NCBI GenBank assembly: GCA_020852175.1 | Contig: JADZBH010000050.1 | Span: forward strand, 46,038-110,037 | Origin: Bryobacterales bacterium | GTDB taxonomy: Bacteria; Acidobacteriota; Terriglobia; Bryobacterales; Bryobacteraceae | Reading direction: 5' to 3' | DNA: 64,000 nt | Shown: piece by piece, positions 28,179-38,280 of the stretch | How the letters are laid out: each line of letters starts with the position of its first letter | Position numbering within the stretch: position 1 is the first letter of the stretch | Program-made: the position numbers and the translations under genes | The notes under the pieces: generated by a model | What the model saw: only the letters and a program-made list of their open reading frames with translations | Told to the model about the DNA's origin: nothing | Databases searched by the model: none

Positions 28179-29623
28179 ACGTTCCACGGAGGAAGCCCCG
28201 TACGGCGCGGGTGGGAGTATTCGGCGTCGGATACCACGTCTACTGGAATCAGTTTCCTGGGCTGCTGGATGAATTGCAGGCGAAGCTGAACGTGCTGGTG
28301 GAGCGTGTGCGGACGACGGGCGTGGCGGTGGAAAACTTCGGCATGATCGACAAGGCGCAGGACGCTTATGCGCTGGTGCCGAAGTTGAAAGCCGCCGATT
28401 TGGACCTGGTGTTCTGCGACATGCTGACGTATGCGACCTCGGCGACGTTCGGCGCCGTGGTACGCGCGTTGGACGTGCCCATCGTGCTGGTGGCCTTGCA
28501 GCCGCTCAAGGCGATGGACTACCAGCGGGCGACCACGCACATGCAGTTGGCCAACGACGACTTCTGCTCCGTGCCGGAGTTTCTCGGCGTGGCGATCCGC
28601 ATGGGCAAGCGGCCGCCGGAGGTCATTCTGGGGACTCTGGAGGACGATCCGGAGGCCGAGGCGGAACTGCGCCAGTGGTGCGGCATCGCCATGGCGCTGC
28701 ACGACGTGAAGCGGGCGCGCATCGGCCACTTCGGCCATCCCATTGAGCACATGCTCGACATGCAGACCGACCAGACGGCCTTGACGGCGGCCTTCGGATG
28801 CCACATCGTGCAAACCGAGGCCGACGACCTGCTGCGGCTGAGCCGGGACGTGCGCGAAGACGAGATACGGAATAAATGTTCCGAGATTCTGAACCTGTTC
28901 GATACGCCCGATCCCGGGGCCGATCCGCTGACGGCGAAGCTGACCGATGAGCATCTGCGCAAGGCGGCCTTCGCCGCCGTGACGCTGGACCGGTTCATCG
29001 CTCATCATCAGTTGGACGGGCTGGCCTACTATTACGACGCCGAGCCGGGTTCGCCGCTGCGCGACCTGGTGACCAACCTGATCGTGGGCAACTCGCTGTT
29101 GACCGCCGCCGGGTTTCCCATGTGCGGCGAATCGGACCTGAAGACCTGCCTGGCCATGCTGCTGATGGACCGTCTGGGCATTGGCGGCAGCTTCGCCGAG
29201 TTTCATCCGGTGGACTTCCGCGAAGGGTTCGTGCTGGTGGGCCACGACGGGCCGCACCACATCAACATCGCCGATGGCAGGCCCGTGCTGCGTTCGCTGT
29301 CGCGGTATCACGGCAAGCCGGGCAGCGGAGCCAGCGTCGAGTTCCGGATCAAGGAAGGGCCGATCACGATGCTGAGCGTAGGCGTGAAGGCCGATGGCAG
29401 GTTCAAATTCATTCTGGCCGAAGGCGAGAGCGTGAGCGGACTGATTCCGGCGACGGGCAACACGAACACGCGCGGGTTCTTCGGGCCGGACATTCGCGGC
29501 TTCCTGAAACGATGGGTGTCCGAAGGACCCACGCATCACTTCGCGCTGGGCGTGGGACATCACGCGGCCAGCCTGCGCCACATCGCGAATGCCCTGGGGA
29601 TTGAAAGCGTGGTTGTCGAATAG
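28175..29623 (+). CDS. L-fucose/L-arabinose isomerase-like family protein
   Basis: ORF 26996..29623; ATG at 28175 overlapping the MFS stop (ATGA); VFGVGYHVYWNQFPGLLDEL...GESDLKTCLAMLLMDRLGIGGSFAEFHPVDF...HHFALGVGHHAASLRHIANALGIE. Confidence 0.8.
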   Translation: MNVPRRKPRTARVGVFGVGYHVYWNQFPGLLDELQAKLNVLVERVRTTGVAVENFGMIDKAQDAYALVPKLKAADLDLVFCDMLTYATSATFGAVVRALDVPIVLVALQPLKAMDYQRATTHMQLANDDFCSVPEFLGVAIRMGKRPPEVILGTLEDDPEAEAELRQWCGIAMALHDVKRARIGHFGHPIEHMLDMQTDQTALTAAFGCHIVQTEADDLLRLSRDVREDEIRNKCSEILNLFDTPDPGADPLTAKLTDEHLRKAAFAAVTLDRFIAHHQLDGLAYYYDAEPGSPLRDLVTNLIVGNSLLTAAGFPMCGESDLKTCLAMLLMDRLGIGGSFAEFHPVDFREGFVLVGHDGPHHINIADGRPVLRSLSRYHGKPGSGASVEFRIKEGPITMLSVGVKADGRFKFILAEGESVSGLIPATGNTNTRGFFGPDIRGFLKRWVSEGPTHHFALGVGHHAASLRHIANALGIESVVVE

Positions 29624-29651
29624 GACCTGGTTGTGGAATAGGAGACGTCAC

Positions 29652-32600
29652 ATGCGTGCGGTGTTTGCAGGTGGACTGGCGGCCGCGGCGGCCCTGTTGC
29701 TGGCCGGCCAAACGGGTTCCGCGGACGAGTGGGAGCGCGGCTGGCGGAACCCTCCGCGCGATGCGCGCCCACACACCTACTGGCTGTGGTTGAACGGTTA
29801 TGTGGACCCGGCGGCGGCCCGCGAGGAGTTGCAGGCCATGAAGGATGCCGGCTTCGGCGGCGTGCTTCTGTTCGACATGGGTGCGCGCGGTCCCAAGGAG
29901 GCGCAACCGCCGGCCGGTCCGGCGTTCCTGAGCCCGCCCTGGATGAAGCAGTTCAAGGAGTCCGTGGACCAGGCGCGCGGGCTGGGCTTGCAGGTGGACT
30001 TTTCGGTGGTCTCCAGTTGGGACATGGGCGGACACTGGATTCCACCCAAGTACGGCAGCATGGGACTGTATCCGGTGGAGACGGCGGTGGCGGGCGGCCG
30101 CGCCGTGGATATCGAACTGCCCTTTCCCCGGAAGCCGCCCAATGCGCCCGCCGGACCGGACGGCAAACCCGTGTTCTGGCGCGATGCTGCCGTGCTGGCG
30201 ATTCCCTCGAATCTCCGAGGCCCGGGACATGACTTCGTGATTCAACTGGAACCCGCCGGCGAGCAGGAGTTGAAGGAAGCGGTGCTGGACAACGGCACGC
30301 CGGGCGGCTCGCCGGAGACGGCGGCGATGACGCCCGCCAGGGCGTTCAGCGTGGCCGTGTCGTCCGGAGGGACGAGCGACGCCGACTTCCGCGAGGTGTT
30401 ACGCGGCGAACTCCCCGCGGGCGCCGGCGCGCACCGTTTCGCGCTGCCCGCCGGGACGCGCGGACGGTATGTGCGGCTGCGGCTGCTGAGCGCGCACGAT
30501 CCTTCGAAACCGCATTGGACGCTCGGCGAGTTCTCCCTGTTCAATACGGCCGGCGTGAGCGTGGCGCTCGGCTACCAGGGCAATCAGTTGCGCCGCGGGG
30601 CGACGATGGTGCGCTCGACGGCGCCGTTGGGGTACGGGCAGGAGTGGAATCGCGAAAACCTGCACGACGGCAGCGTGAGCGGTTCACGCGGGGTCTTCGC
30701 CAGCGCCGGGCCGCCGCCCTTCCAGGTAGCCGCGAAGAGCCAGGTGATCGATGTGACGCGGTTCGTGAACTCCAATGGACGCCTCCAGTGGAACGCGCCG
30801 CAGGGCGAGTGGACGATTCAGCGGTATGTGGTGATGAACATCGGCGAACGGCTCAAGGTGCCAAGCCCGAACAGCGATGGATGGGCCTCAGACCATTTCA
30901 GCGCGGAGGCGACGCGCGCGCACATGGACTACGTCGTGGCGCGGTTGCGCGAAACTTTCGGTGACCTGAAGTCGAGCGGGCTCTCGAACCTGTATCTGGC
31001 CAGCTACGAAGTGGTGGGGCCGGTGTGGTCGCCGGGCTTTCTGGACGATTTCAAGAAGCTGCGCGGCTATGACATGACGCCCTTCCTTCCCGCCGTGTTC
31101 GGCGCGAGCGTGGTGGATAGCGAAACCACGGCGCGATTCCTGTTCGATTACCGCAAGACGCTGAGCGACGTGTTGATTCGCGCCTACTACGCCGCCGCGC
31201 GGGAAGAAGCGCACAAGGCCGGGCTCGGCATCAAGTCGGAAGCGGGCGGCCCCGGGCCTCCGGTGCACAACGTGCCCGTGGATTCCCTGCTGGCCAACGC
31301 GGCCGTGGACGAGATTCAAGGGGAGTTCTGGCCGTTCCGGCCGAACGCCGATGCCTTGTGGGTGGTGAAGGAGACCGCCGCCGCCGGGCACCTGTATGGC
31401 AAGCCCAGGGTCCACATGGAGGCGTTCACCTCGTTTGACGGCTGGCGCGAAGGTCCGCAGGATTTGAAACCGCACGCCGACCGTGTGTTCTGCGAGGGCG
31501 GAAATCACATGGTGTGGCATACCTGGACGCATGCTCCGCCGGAAGCCGGCAAGCCCGGGTGGGTGTACCAGGCGGGAACCCACGTGAATCGAAACGTACC
31601 GTGGTTTCCGAAAATCAAGCCCTTTCTCGATTACCTGTCCCGTTCGTCCTACCTGCTGCAGCGCGGCCAGTTCGTGGGCGACGTGCTCTATTACTACGGC
31701 GACGGCGGCTATCGCTTCATCCCGCCCCGCAAGGTAAAGCCGGGCCTGGGGCCGGGATACGACTACGACTACACGAACTCGGACGCGCTGCTGAACCGGT
31801 TGTCGATGAAGAACGGACGGTTCACGCTGCCCGACGGAACCAGCTACACCGTGCTGGTGTTGCCCGATGAACGCGACATGCTGCCGGCCGTGCTGGAGAA
31901 ACTGGAACGGCTGGTGTCGGAGGGCGGCACGGTGATTGGACCAAAGCCGTTGCGCGCGGTTGGCCTTGAAGGCTACCCGAACAGCGACACGACGGTAAGA
32001 GAACTGGCGGCGCGGCTGTGGGGCGATTTGGATGGCACGGCGAAGAAGGTGCGCACGCACGGCAAAGGCCGCGTGATATGGGGCCAGACCGAGCGCGAGG
32101 TTCTCACTTCGATGGGCATTGGCCCGGACTTCGTCGCCCCGGCGGCAGTCGACTTCATCCACCGGAGGGAAGGCGCCTCGGATCTCTACTTCGTCCGGAA
32201 CACGACGGACCAGCCCTTGACGGCCGCGCCGCGCTTCCGTGCGGGGAACCGGCTGCCGGAGTTGTGGAATCCGGTGACCGGCGAGACCGGTACCGCGGCG
32301 GCGTGGCGCCGCCAGGGCGCTTCGATGGAGGTGCCGCTCGATTTGCCGCCCAACGGCAGCATGTTCGTTGTCTTCCGGCGGGCGGCTCCGGCCGCGCCCG
32401 CGAAGAGGCCGGCGGTGAAGTTGCCGGAGGCGGTCGCCATTGCCGGACCCTGGACGGTGGATTTCGCGGGCGGTCCTCAGGCTATCGGATTTCCACGGTT
32501 GAGTTCGTGGACGGAGAGTACGGACGAGCGGGTGAAATACTTTTCCGGCACCGCGCGCTACCGCGCCACGTTCCGCATGCCCGCCAACTGGCGAAGAACG

Positions 32601-32921
32601 GGAGTGGCTCCGCGCATCGACCTGGGACGCTTATGGACCATCGGCGAGGTTTGGCTGAACGGGAAGCCGCTTGGCATCGCATGGACCGCGCCGTTCTCCG
32701 TGGATGCGTCCAGCGCGCTGCGTGATGGCGACAACGAACTCGTGGTGGAGGTGACGAACAACTGGTTCAACCGGGTTGTGGGCGATTCGAAATTGCCGCC
32801 GGAACAGCGGACGACGCGTACCAACATGATGCAGTCAGGCGGTAAGCCCTGGAACCAGCAGGAGCCGGCCGCCTCCGGGTTGTTCGGCCCCGTACAAGTA
32901 ACCTTCACTCCGGCGCGGTGA
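29652..32921 (+). CDS. GH106-like alpha-L-rhamnosidase
   Basis: Signal peptide from ATG 29652; WERGWRNPPRDARPHTYWLWLNGYVDPAAAREELQAMKDAGFGGVLLFDMG; C-terminal galactose-binding-like VWLNGKPLGIAWTAPFSVDASSALRDGDNELVVEVTNNWFNR. Confidence 0.85.
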   Translation: MRAVFAGGLAAAAALLLAGQTGSADEWERGWRNPPRDARPHTYWLWLNGYVDPAAAREELQAMKDAGFGGVLLFDMGARGPKEAQPPAGPAFLSPPWMKQFKESVDQARGLGLQVDFSVVSSWDMGGHWIPPKYGSMGLYPVETAVAGGRAVDIELPFPRKPPNAPAGPDGKPVFWRDAAVLAIPSNLRGPGHDFVIQLEPAGEQELKEAVLDNGTPGGSPETAAMTPARAFSVAVSSGGTSDADFREVLRGELPAGAGAHRFALPAGTRGRYVRLRLLSAHDPSKPHWTLGEFSLFNTAGVSVALGYQGNQLRRGATMVRSTAPLGYGQEWNRENLHDGSVSGSRGVFASAGPPPFQVAAKSQVIDVTRFVNSNGRLQWNAPQGEWTIQRYVVMNIGERLKVPSPNSDGWASDHFSAEATRAHMDYVVARLRETFGDLKSSGLSNLYLASYEVVGPVWSPGFLDDFKKLRGYDMTPFLPAVFGASVVDSETTARFLFDYRKTLSDVLIRAYYAAAREEAHKAGLGIKSEAGGPGPPVHNVPVDSLLANAAVDEIQGEFWPFRPNADALWVVKETAAAGHLYGKPRVHMEAFTSFDGWREGPQDLKPHADRVFCEGGNHMVWHTWTHAPPEAGKPGWVYQAGTHVNRNVPWFPKIKPFLDYLSRSSYLLQRGQFVGDVLYYYGDGGYRFIPPRKVKPGLGPGYDYDYTNSDALLNRLSMKNGRFTLPDGTSYTVLVLPDERDMLPAVLEKLERLVSEGGTVIGPKPLRAVGLEGYPNSDTTVRELAARLWGDLDGTAKKVRTHGKGRVIWGQTEREVLTSMGIGPDFVAPAAVDFIHRREGASDLYFVRNTTDQPLTAAPRFRAGNRLPELWNPVTGETGTAAAWRRQGASMEVPLDLPPNGSMFVVFRRAAPAAPAKRPAVKLPEAVAIAGPWTVDFAGGPQAIGFPRLSSWTESTDERVKYFSGTARYRATFRMPANWRRTGVAPRIDLGRLWTIGEVWLNGKPLGIAWTAPFSVDASSALRDGDNELVVEVTNNWFNRVVGDSKLPPEQRTTRTNMMQSGGKPWNQQEPAASGLFGPVQVTFTPAR

Positions 32922-32940
32922 CGGTTCCGCTCCGGCGGCG

Positions 32941-34011
32941 CTACTCGACGGGCGCGCCATCGAGGCGCGATTTCACGACGCTCATCGCAGCTTCGATGAC
33001 CCGCTGCGCCCGCAACCCGTCGTGATGCGACGTGGGGAAGGGCAGGCTGTGGCGGCAGCACTCGATGAAGGCCGCGGCCTCCGCCTTGTATGCCGGTCCG
33101 AAGCGCTCGACGAACTCGGGTACGCCCGGTCCGCCATCCCCGCCCGGAAACACTCTCCGGTCGAGGGGGCCGGCGCGGCCTCGCCGTCCGTAGGCCTCCA
33201 CGACGACCTCGGAAGGGCGTTGTGAGAAGCGGCCGATCTGGATTTGGCCTTGATCGCCATAGAGCACCGATTCGACGCGGTAGCCGGAGACATGATTACG
33301 CGTCACCTGCACCTGCCCCAGCAACTCTTCGCCAAACCACATGTGGAGCATGGCGTCGTCGTAGTCCTCCTGGCATCCGGCGATGTGTTTGTTGTAGAGC
33401 ACCGAACCGGTGGCCATGGCGCGGTCGGGCATGTGCCCGGCGAACCAAAGAATCTCATCGACGTTGTGGACGGACATGTCGGGTAAGATACCGCCGCTTT
33501 GATAGGTATCCGGCGGAGGGCCGGAATCCTCGAGCGCGGAATAGATTTTGAACAGCCGGCCGATGGCGCCCTGCTGGACAAGTGCGCGGCCATGGGCGAG
33601 AGCGGGATCGAAGCGGCGCTGGAAGGCGAGCATGAGCGCGCCGGGAAAGTCGCGGTCGAGTTCGGCGGCGCAGGCAAGGTCGCCGGAGAGCGTGCCGGTG
33701 AGCGGCTTTTCCATGAGCACGCGATGGCCGGCGCGGATCAGAGTCATGGCGTGCCTCTGGTGGTGCTCGGTGGGCGAAACCACCATGGTGGCGCGGCAGA
33801 GCCCGGACAGCACGTATTCCTCGACACTTTCAAAGAGCGGCCCCTGGTAGCCGAGCGCGCCGGCGAAGGAGCGGAGCCGGGCGGCGTCCTGGTCGACAAC
33901 AGCGCTGAGGCGGCACACTCCCTGTTCGCGTTCGAGCGCCAGCAGGTGCGTGGCGTGCACCCACCCCATACGTCCGATTCCCACGATGCCCAATGCCAAA
34001 GGTTCACTCAT
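32941..34011 (-). CDS. Gfo/Idh/MocA family oxidoreductase
   Basis: LGIVGIGRMGWVHATHLLAL...MVVSPTEHHQRHAMTLIRAGHRVLMEKPLTGTL. Confidence 0.9.
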   Translation of the reverse strand: MSEPLALGIVGIGRMGWVHATHLLALEREQGVCRLSAVVDQDAARLRSFAGALGYQGPLFESVEEYVLSGLCRATMVVSPTEHHQRHAMTLIRAGHRVLMEKPLTGTLSGDLACAAELDRDFPGALMLAFQRRFDPALAHGRALVQQGAIGRLFKIYSALEDSGPPPDTYQSGGILPDMSVHNVDEILWFAGHMPDRAMATGSVLYNKHIAGCQEDYDDAMLHMWFGEELLGQVQVTRNHVSGYRVESVLYGDQGQIQIGRFSQRPSEVVVEAYGRRGRAGPLDRRVFPGGDGGPGVPEFVERFGPAYKAEAAAFIECCRHSLPFPTSHHDGLRAQRVIEAAMSVVKSRLDGAPVE

Positions 34012-34106
34012 GCGATTTGCCTCCGGCTATGGTAGAACGGGCGGGCGTGAATTGCAGCGTCGCTTCCGCGGCACGGCGTCCTTCCCCGAGAATGGTAGGG
34101 AACCAC

Positions 34107-35240
34107 ATGATGGCGCACACGATGGAAGAGATGAAAGCCACGCCCGATTTCCGTCTGGCGCGGAGCGGGCGATTTCTGGTGGCGGAACTCCTCCGGCCGC
34201 ATTCCGTGTTGAGCACCTCGGTGCGCGGCGGCGGCCGCCAGGATTCGTTGCGCTACCTGGTGAACCATCAAAGCTGTGAAGGCGCCGGGCATCGCGAGCG
34301 GTACGAAATGATCTCCGAAATGGGGCAGGAAGGGTACCACGACAGCGCGTGCGCCGAAATCGGGCTCGATCCGGCGGCGGTGGCGATGATGGGAACGGCG
34401 GCCAACATGAACTACGCGGCTCTGGTGGACGCCGCCCACGAAGGGTTATGCGTGATGGCGGTCGTGACGGCCGGGGTGCGGGGCAACGCAACATGCGCGG
34501 GCGATCCGTCGGGATGGTGCGAAACCGCTGAGGGCTGGCGGAAGGTTGAGCAGGCGGGCACCATCAACACGATGCTGCTGATGAACCGTCCGTTGACCGA
34601 GGGGGCGCTGGCGCGCGCGGTGGTCACGATGACGGAGGCCAAAAGCGCCGCTCTGCAAAGGTTGGCGGTTCGCAGCCGGTATTCCCCCGATGTCGCCACG
34701 GGCACGGGCACGGATCAGTACTGCCTGGCGGCGGCGAGCACCGGAGCAAGGCCGCTCACCTCGTCGGGACCGCACGTCATGCTCGGCGAACTCATCGGCC
34801 GCGCCGTGCGCGATGCCACGATGGAGGCTCTGCGGTGGCAGAACGGGTTGGAGCCAAGCGAGACGCGCGGTCTGTTTCACGCTCTCGGCTGGATCGGATT
34901 GAAGGAGGCCACCTTCTTTGACGATATCGCCGGAAGGCTGACCGGGCGCGAACTGGAACTGCTTCGCAGCAATGGCAAGCCAGTGATCTATGAGCCGCTG
35001 GTGGCCGCCTCGGCCTACGCGGTCGCCGCCGTCCTGGACCGGGTACGCTACGGAACTTTGCCGGCGGGCGCCGCCAGCGAAGCGCTCCGCCAGCAGGCCG
35101 CCTTGATGGCCGCGAACCTAGCGGCCAAACCGGAGAACTGGCCCGAGTATCGCCGCGCGCTCGTCCGGGCGGAGCCGGAACACGCGCGGGAACTCGTGTT
35201 GGATGCCATCGCGCTTGGCTGGTCGTCGAAGTGGAAATAG
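34107..35240 (+). CDS. cbiZ: Adenosylcobinamide amidohydrolase CbiZ-like
   Basis: LLRPHSVLSTSVRGGG, GTAANMNY, VMAVVTAGVRGNATCAGDP; immediately upstream of cbiB; start chosen at ATG 34107 (ORF extends to 33993). Confidence 0.75.
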   Translation: MMAHTMEEMKATPDFRLARSGRFLVAELLRPHSVLSTSVRGGGRQDSLRYLVNHQSCEGAGHRERYEMISEMGQEGYHDSACAEIGLDPAAVAMMGTAANMNYAALVDAAHEGLCVMAVVTAGVRGNATCAGDPSGWCETAEGWRKVEQAGTINTMLLMNRPLTEGALARAVVTMTEAKSAALQRLAVRSRYSPDVATGTGTDQYCLAAASTGARPLTSSGPHVMLGELIGRAVRDATMEALRWQNGLEPSETRGLFHALGWIGLKEATFFDDIAGRLTGRELELLRSNGKPVIYEPLVAASAYAVAAVLDRVRYGTLPAGAASEALRQQAALMAANLAAKPENWPEYRRALVRAEPEHARELVLDAIALGWSSKWK

Positions 35241-36205
35241 CGGCGCTCGCACCGGACGCATGGCTGCTGGCCGCGGCGGTGGCGCTCGATTTGCTTCTCG
35301 GCGACCCCGTGTATGGCGCGCATCCCGTGCGTCTCATGGGCGGAATGCTCGCCTGGTTTGAGAACCGGTTGCGCGGCGCCGGGTTCAACGGCTATGGCGG
35401 CGGCGTCGCGCTCCTCGGGCTGCTGGCCGCGGTTTGGTGTGGAGGGCTGGCGGTTGCGCTGCTGGCCGCAGCTCGGGTTCACGCCTGGTTGGCCATGGCG
35501 CTACACATCTTCCTTGTCTACTCGCTGCTGGCTTTGCGCGATCTGTTACGCCATGCCTGGGCCGTGGAGCGCGCGGCCCGGCGCGGCGACGTGGCTGGAG
35601 CGCGCGCGGCGGTTGCTCAACTGGTGGGCCGGGACACGAACCGGATGGACTTTGCCGCCTGCCGGCGGGCGGCCATCGAGAGCCTGAGCGAAAATCTCAC
35701 GGATGGTTTCATCAGCCCGCTATTCTGGTACGCTGCGGGCGGCATACCCGGATTGGTGCTGTTCAAGGTGGCCAGCACGATGGACTCGATGGTTGGCTAC
35801 AAATCGAAGAAGTACATTCGCTTCGGGTGGTGCGGCGCGCGACTGGACGATCTGCTGAACCTGTTGCCGGCGCGTCTCACATGGCTTTTACTGGCCGTCG
35901 CGGCGCTCTTCATTCCGGGTTGCTCGGCGGCAAAGGCGCTGAGAACCGGATGGCGTCAGCACGGCATTCTGCCCGGTCCGAATTCGGGCTGGAGCGAAGC
36001 CGCCATCGCGGGCGCGCTGCAACGAAGGCTGATCGGACCCGTCTGGGCCAACGGCCAGTTGGTCACGGCGATTTGGCTGGGTGACGCCGCCGACCCTCCC
36101 GCCGGAGACGCCGCCGATTTGCCGCGCGCCTCGTGGCTCGCCGTCGCGGCGGGCATGGCGGCCGCGGCTCTGACGATCTGCGTCCTCGCACTGCGCGCGC
36201 GTTGA
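35231..36205 (+). CDS. cbiB: Adenosylcobinamide-phosphate synthase (CbiB/CobD)
   Basis: AVALDLLLGDPVYGAHPVRLMGGMLAWFENRL, ESLSENLTDGFISPLFWYAAGGIPGLVLFKVASTMDSMVGYKSKKYIRFGW. Confidence 0.92.
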   Translation: MEIAALAPDAWLLAAAVALDLLLGDPVYGAHPVRLMGGMLAWFENRLRGAGFNGYGGGVALLGLLAAVWCGGLAVALLAAARVHAWLAMALHIFLVYSLLALRDLLRHAWAVERAARRGDVAGARAAVAQLVGRDTNRMDFAACRRAAIESLSENLTDGFISPLFWYAAGGIPGLVLFKVASTMDSMVGYKSKKYIRFGWCGARLDDLLNLLPARLTWLLLAVAALFIPGCSAAKALRTGWRQHGILPGPNSGWSEAAIAGALQRRLIGPVWANGQLVTAIWLGDAADPPAGDAADLPRASWLAVAAGMAAAALTICVLALRAR

Positions 36206-36229
36206 CCGGCCGGGAGCCTCCATCCTACC

Positions 36230-36430
36230 GTTGGACTTCCTCGGGTGCCCGCTTGGGCCTAACAGGGAAGTCCGGTGAAATGCCGGCGCTGTCCCGCCAC
36301 TGTATGTGAGGCTGGCCGTTTGCAGTATGCCACTCGGTTCGCATGAACCGGGGAAGGCGAAAACGGCCTCGGCAGCGATACGCTGCCAACCTCCAAGCCA
36401 GGAGACCTGCCTGGGGATGACGGCTGACTT
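36230..36430 (+). promoter_or_regulatory. Cobalamin riboswitch
   Basis: cctcgggtgcccgcttgggcctaacagggaagtccggtgaaatgccggcgctgtcccgccactgt ... aagccaggagacctgcc (B12 box at about 36396..36411). Confidence 0.93.
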
Positions 36431-36543
36431 TCTGCGGAGAACGGAAAGTATGCGGATCATCTCTCTCACATCTCGCATCCATGCGCGAAGGCCGCTTGCC
36501 TCGCCGTGGGAAGTCTGTAGTCTCATTCAGGAGGACAGACCCC

Positions 36544-36824
36544 ATGAGTATCGCCACCAAACTTGCGCGAACGCACCCTGCTCATTCAGTGGGAACTGCT
36601 TCAGACCGGCTCGGTGTTGGCCCCGCCGCCGGAGAGCCGGAAACCGCTGGCGCCCGTACCGGCGGAATTCGTGGACGCGCCGTTTCGAGACGACGCTCGA
36701 TCTGTTCCGCGGCTCCCGCTTATAAGCGCCGTACTTCGCCGTTACGCGCTCACGCACGTTTGAACTTCCCGGCTTCGCCAAGGTGAATCTGGCTGGCAGC
36801 TATCGTTTCCGGGAGGACGGATAG
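36544..36824 (+). pseudogene. Apparent remnant of a TonB-dependent (corrinoid?) receptor downstream of the riboswitch
   Basis: ATG 36544 behind aggagg; one frame of the 3' part reads RFETTLDLFRGSRL*APYFAVTRSRTFELPGFAKVNLAGSYRFREDG* with an in-frame TAA at 36723 and a beta-barrel-like C-terminus; the upstream part is in different frames. Confidence 0.6.
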
Positions 36825-36835
36825 AACCCGGCGGG

Positions 36836-38242
36836 CTAACCGCCCACAAGTTCCGCCAGCACGGAGGGTGAAGCATTTACCTCCAGCCAGTCGGCCAGGG
36901 CGTCATAGTGGCGTTCCTTGCGCGGTTCCGGGGGGGTGAAGCCGAATAACTCGGCCACCAGTTCCGGCGACTCCAATGCTCCATGCAGGTAGGTGCCACG
37001 CACGCGTCCCCGCGTGGCGCCTTCCGGCGCACTGTTTTCGAGAAAGGCAAACGGCTCCACCGCTCCCACGGCTTCGCTTCGGCCCATGTGAATTTCATAG
37101 GCGCTGAAGCGCGTCCCGGATGCCGTATGCGCCAGGCGCGTTTGGGTCGTCTTTTCCGCCTCCATCACCGTGCGCACCGGCAACAGGCCCAGTCCGCGCG
37201 CCGAGCCAGGCGCGCCATCCACTCCCAGAGGGTCTTCGATGCGTTCGCCCAGCATCTGATAGCCGCCGCAGATGCCGAGGATCGCCGCGCCAGCTGCGTG
37301 TTGCGCGAGAATCCAATCGGCCAGTCCCGACTCGCGCAACCAGGCCAAGCCGGCGAGGGTGGCTTTGGTTCCCGGAAGAATCACGGCGCGAAAGTCGCGC
37401 TCGGGCGGACGCTCCAGCCAGGCCGCGCCGGGCAGCAGGGAGAAATCCGTCGTGTTGGATATGTGCGGGAACCGGATGATGGCAACCCGGGAGTCTTCCT
37501 CCTGTCCGCTTCCGGCGGCGGGATCCGACAGGGAATCCTCGGCATCCAAACGCAGGCCATGCTCAAAAGGAAAGACGCCCAGGCAGGGGATTCGCGCGCG
37601 TTCCTCCAAAAGGGCCGCTCCATCCCAGAAGAGAGAACGGTCCCCTCGAAACCGGTTCACGGCGAAGGCGCGCACCAGCGCGCGGTAGCCGGGCGGCAGC
37701 AGGTCGAGCGTGCCAAGAATCGAGGCGAACACGCCGCCGCGCTCGATGTCGGCCACCAGCAACGCGCGTGCTCCAGCGTCCTGGGCCATGCTCAGATTCG
37801 TGAAGTCACGTCCCCACAGGTTGATTTCCGCCACGCTGCCCGCGCCTTCCATCACCACCACGTCGCAGCCGGCGGCCAGCGAGCGGTAGGCCCGGCGCGC
37901 TTCGGCCCGGAGAAACGGCGCGTGTTCGTAGTAGTCGCGCGCGTGAACCGTGCGCCACACCTTTCCATGGAGGATCACCTGCGAGCGGGAGTCGCCCACG
38001 GGTTTGAGAAGAACGGGATTCATGGCGGCGCAGGGTTCCTTGCCACAGGCTTGCGCTTGCGCCACCTGCGAACGGCCAATTTCGCCTCCTTCCCGGCAGG
38101 GGAAGGAGTTGTTCGACATGTTTTGCGCCTTGAAAGGCGCCACGCTCAGACCGCGGCGGGTGAGCAGCCTGCACAATGCCGTGGCCATCCAACTCTTGCC
38201 CACGTTCGAAGCCGTGCCGCCGACGAAGATTGCGCGCGCCAT
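36836..38242 (-). CDS. cobQ: Cobyric acid synthase (CobQ/CbiP)
   Basis: FVGGTASNVGKSWMATALCRLLTRRGLSVAPFKAQNMSNNSFPC, LGICGGYQMLGERIEDP. Confidence 0.93.
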   Translation of the reverse strand: MARAIFVGGTASNVGKSWMATALCRLLTRRGLSVAPFKAQNMSNNSFPCREGGEIGRSQVAQAQACGKEPCAAMNPVLLKPVGDSRSQVILHGKVWRTVHARDYYEHAPFLRAEARRAYRSLAAGCDVVVMEGAGSVAEINLWGRDFTNLSMAQDAGARALLVADIERGGVFASILGTLDLLPPGYRALVRAFAVNRFRGDRSLFWDGAALLEERARIPCLGVFPFEHGLRLDAEDSLSDPAAGSGQEEDSRVAIIRFPHISNTTDFSLLPGAAWLERPPERDFRAVILPGTKATLAGLAWLRESGLADWILAQHAAGAAILGICGGYQMLGERIEDPLGVDGAPGSARGLGLLPVRTVMEAEKTTQTRLAHTASGTRFSAYEIHMGRSEAVGAVEPFAFLENSAPEGATRGRVRGTYLHGALESPELVAELFGFTPPEPRKERHYDALADWLEVNASPSVLAELVGG

Positions 38243-38280
38243 GCTGTTCTATTGTCGGCGACGAGCGCGGCGCATGGCGA

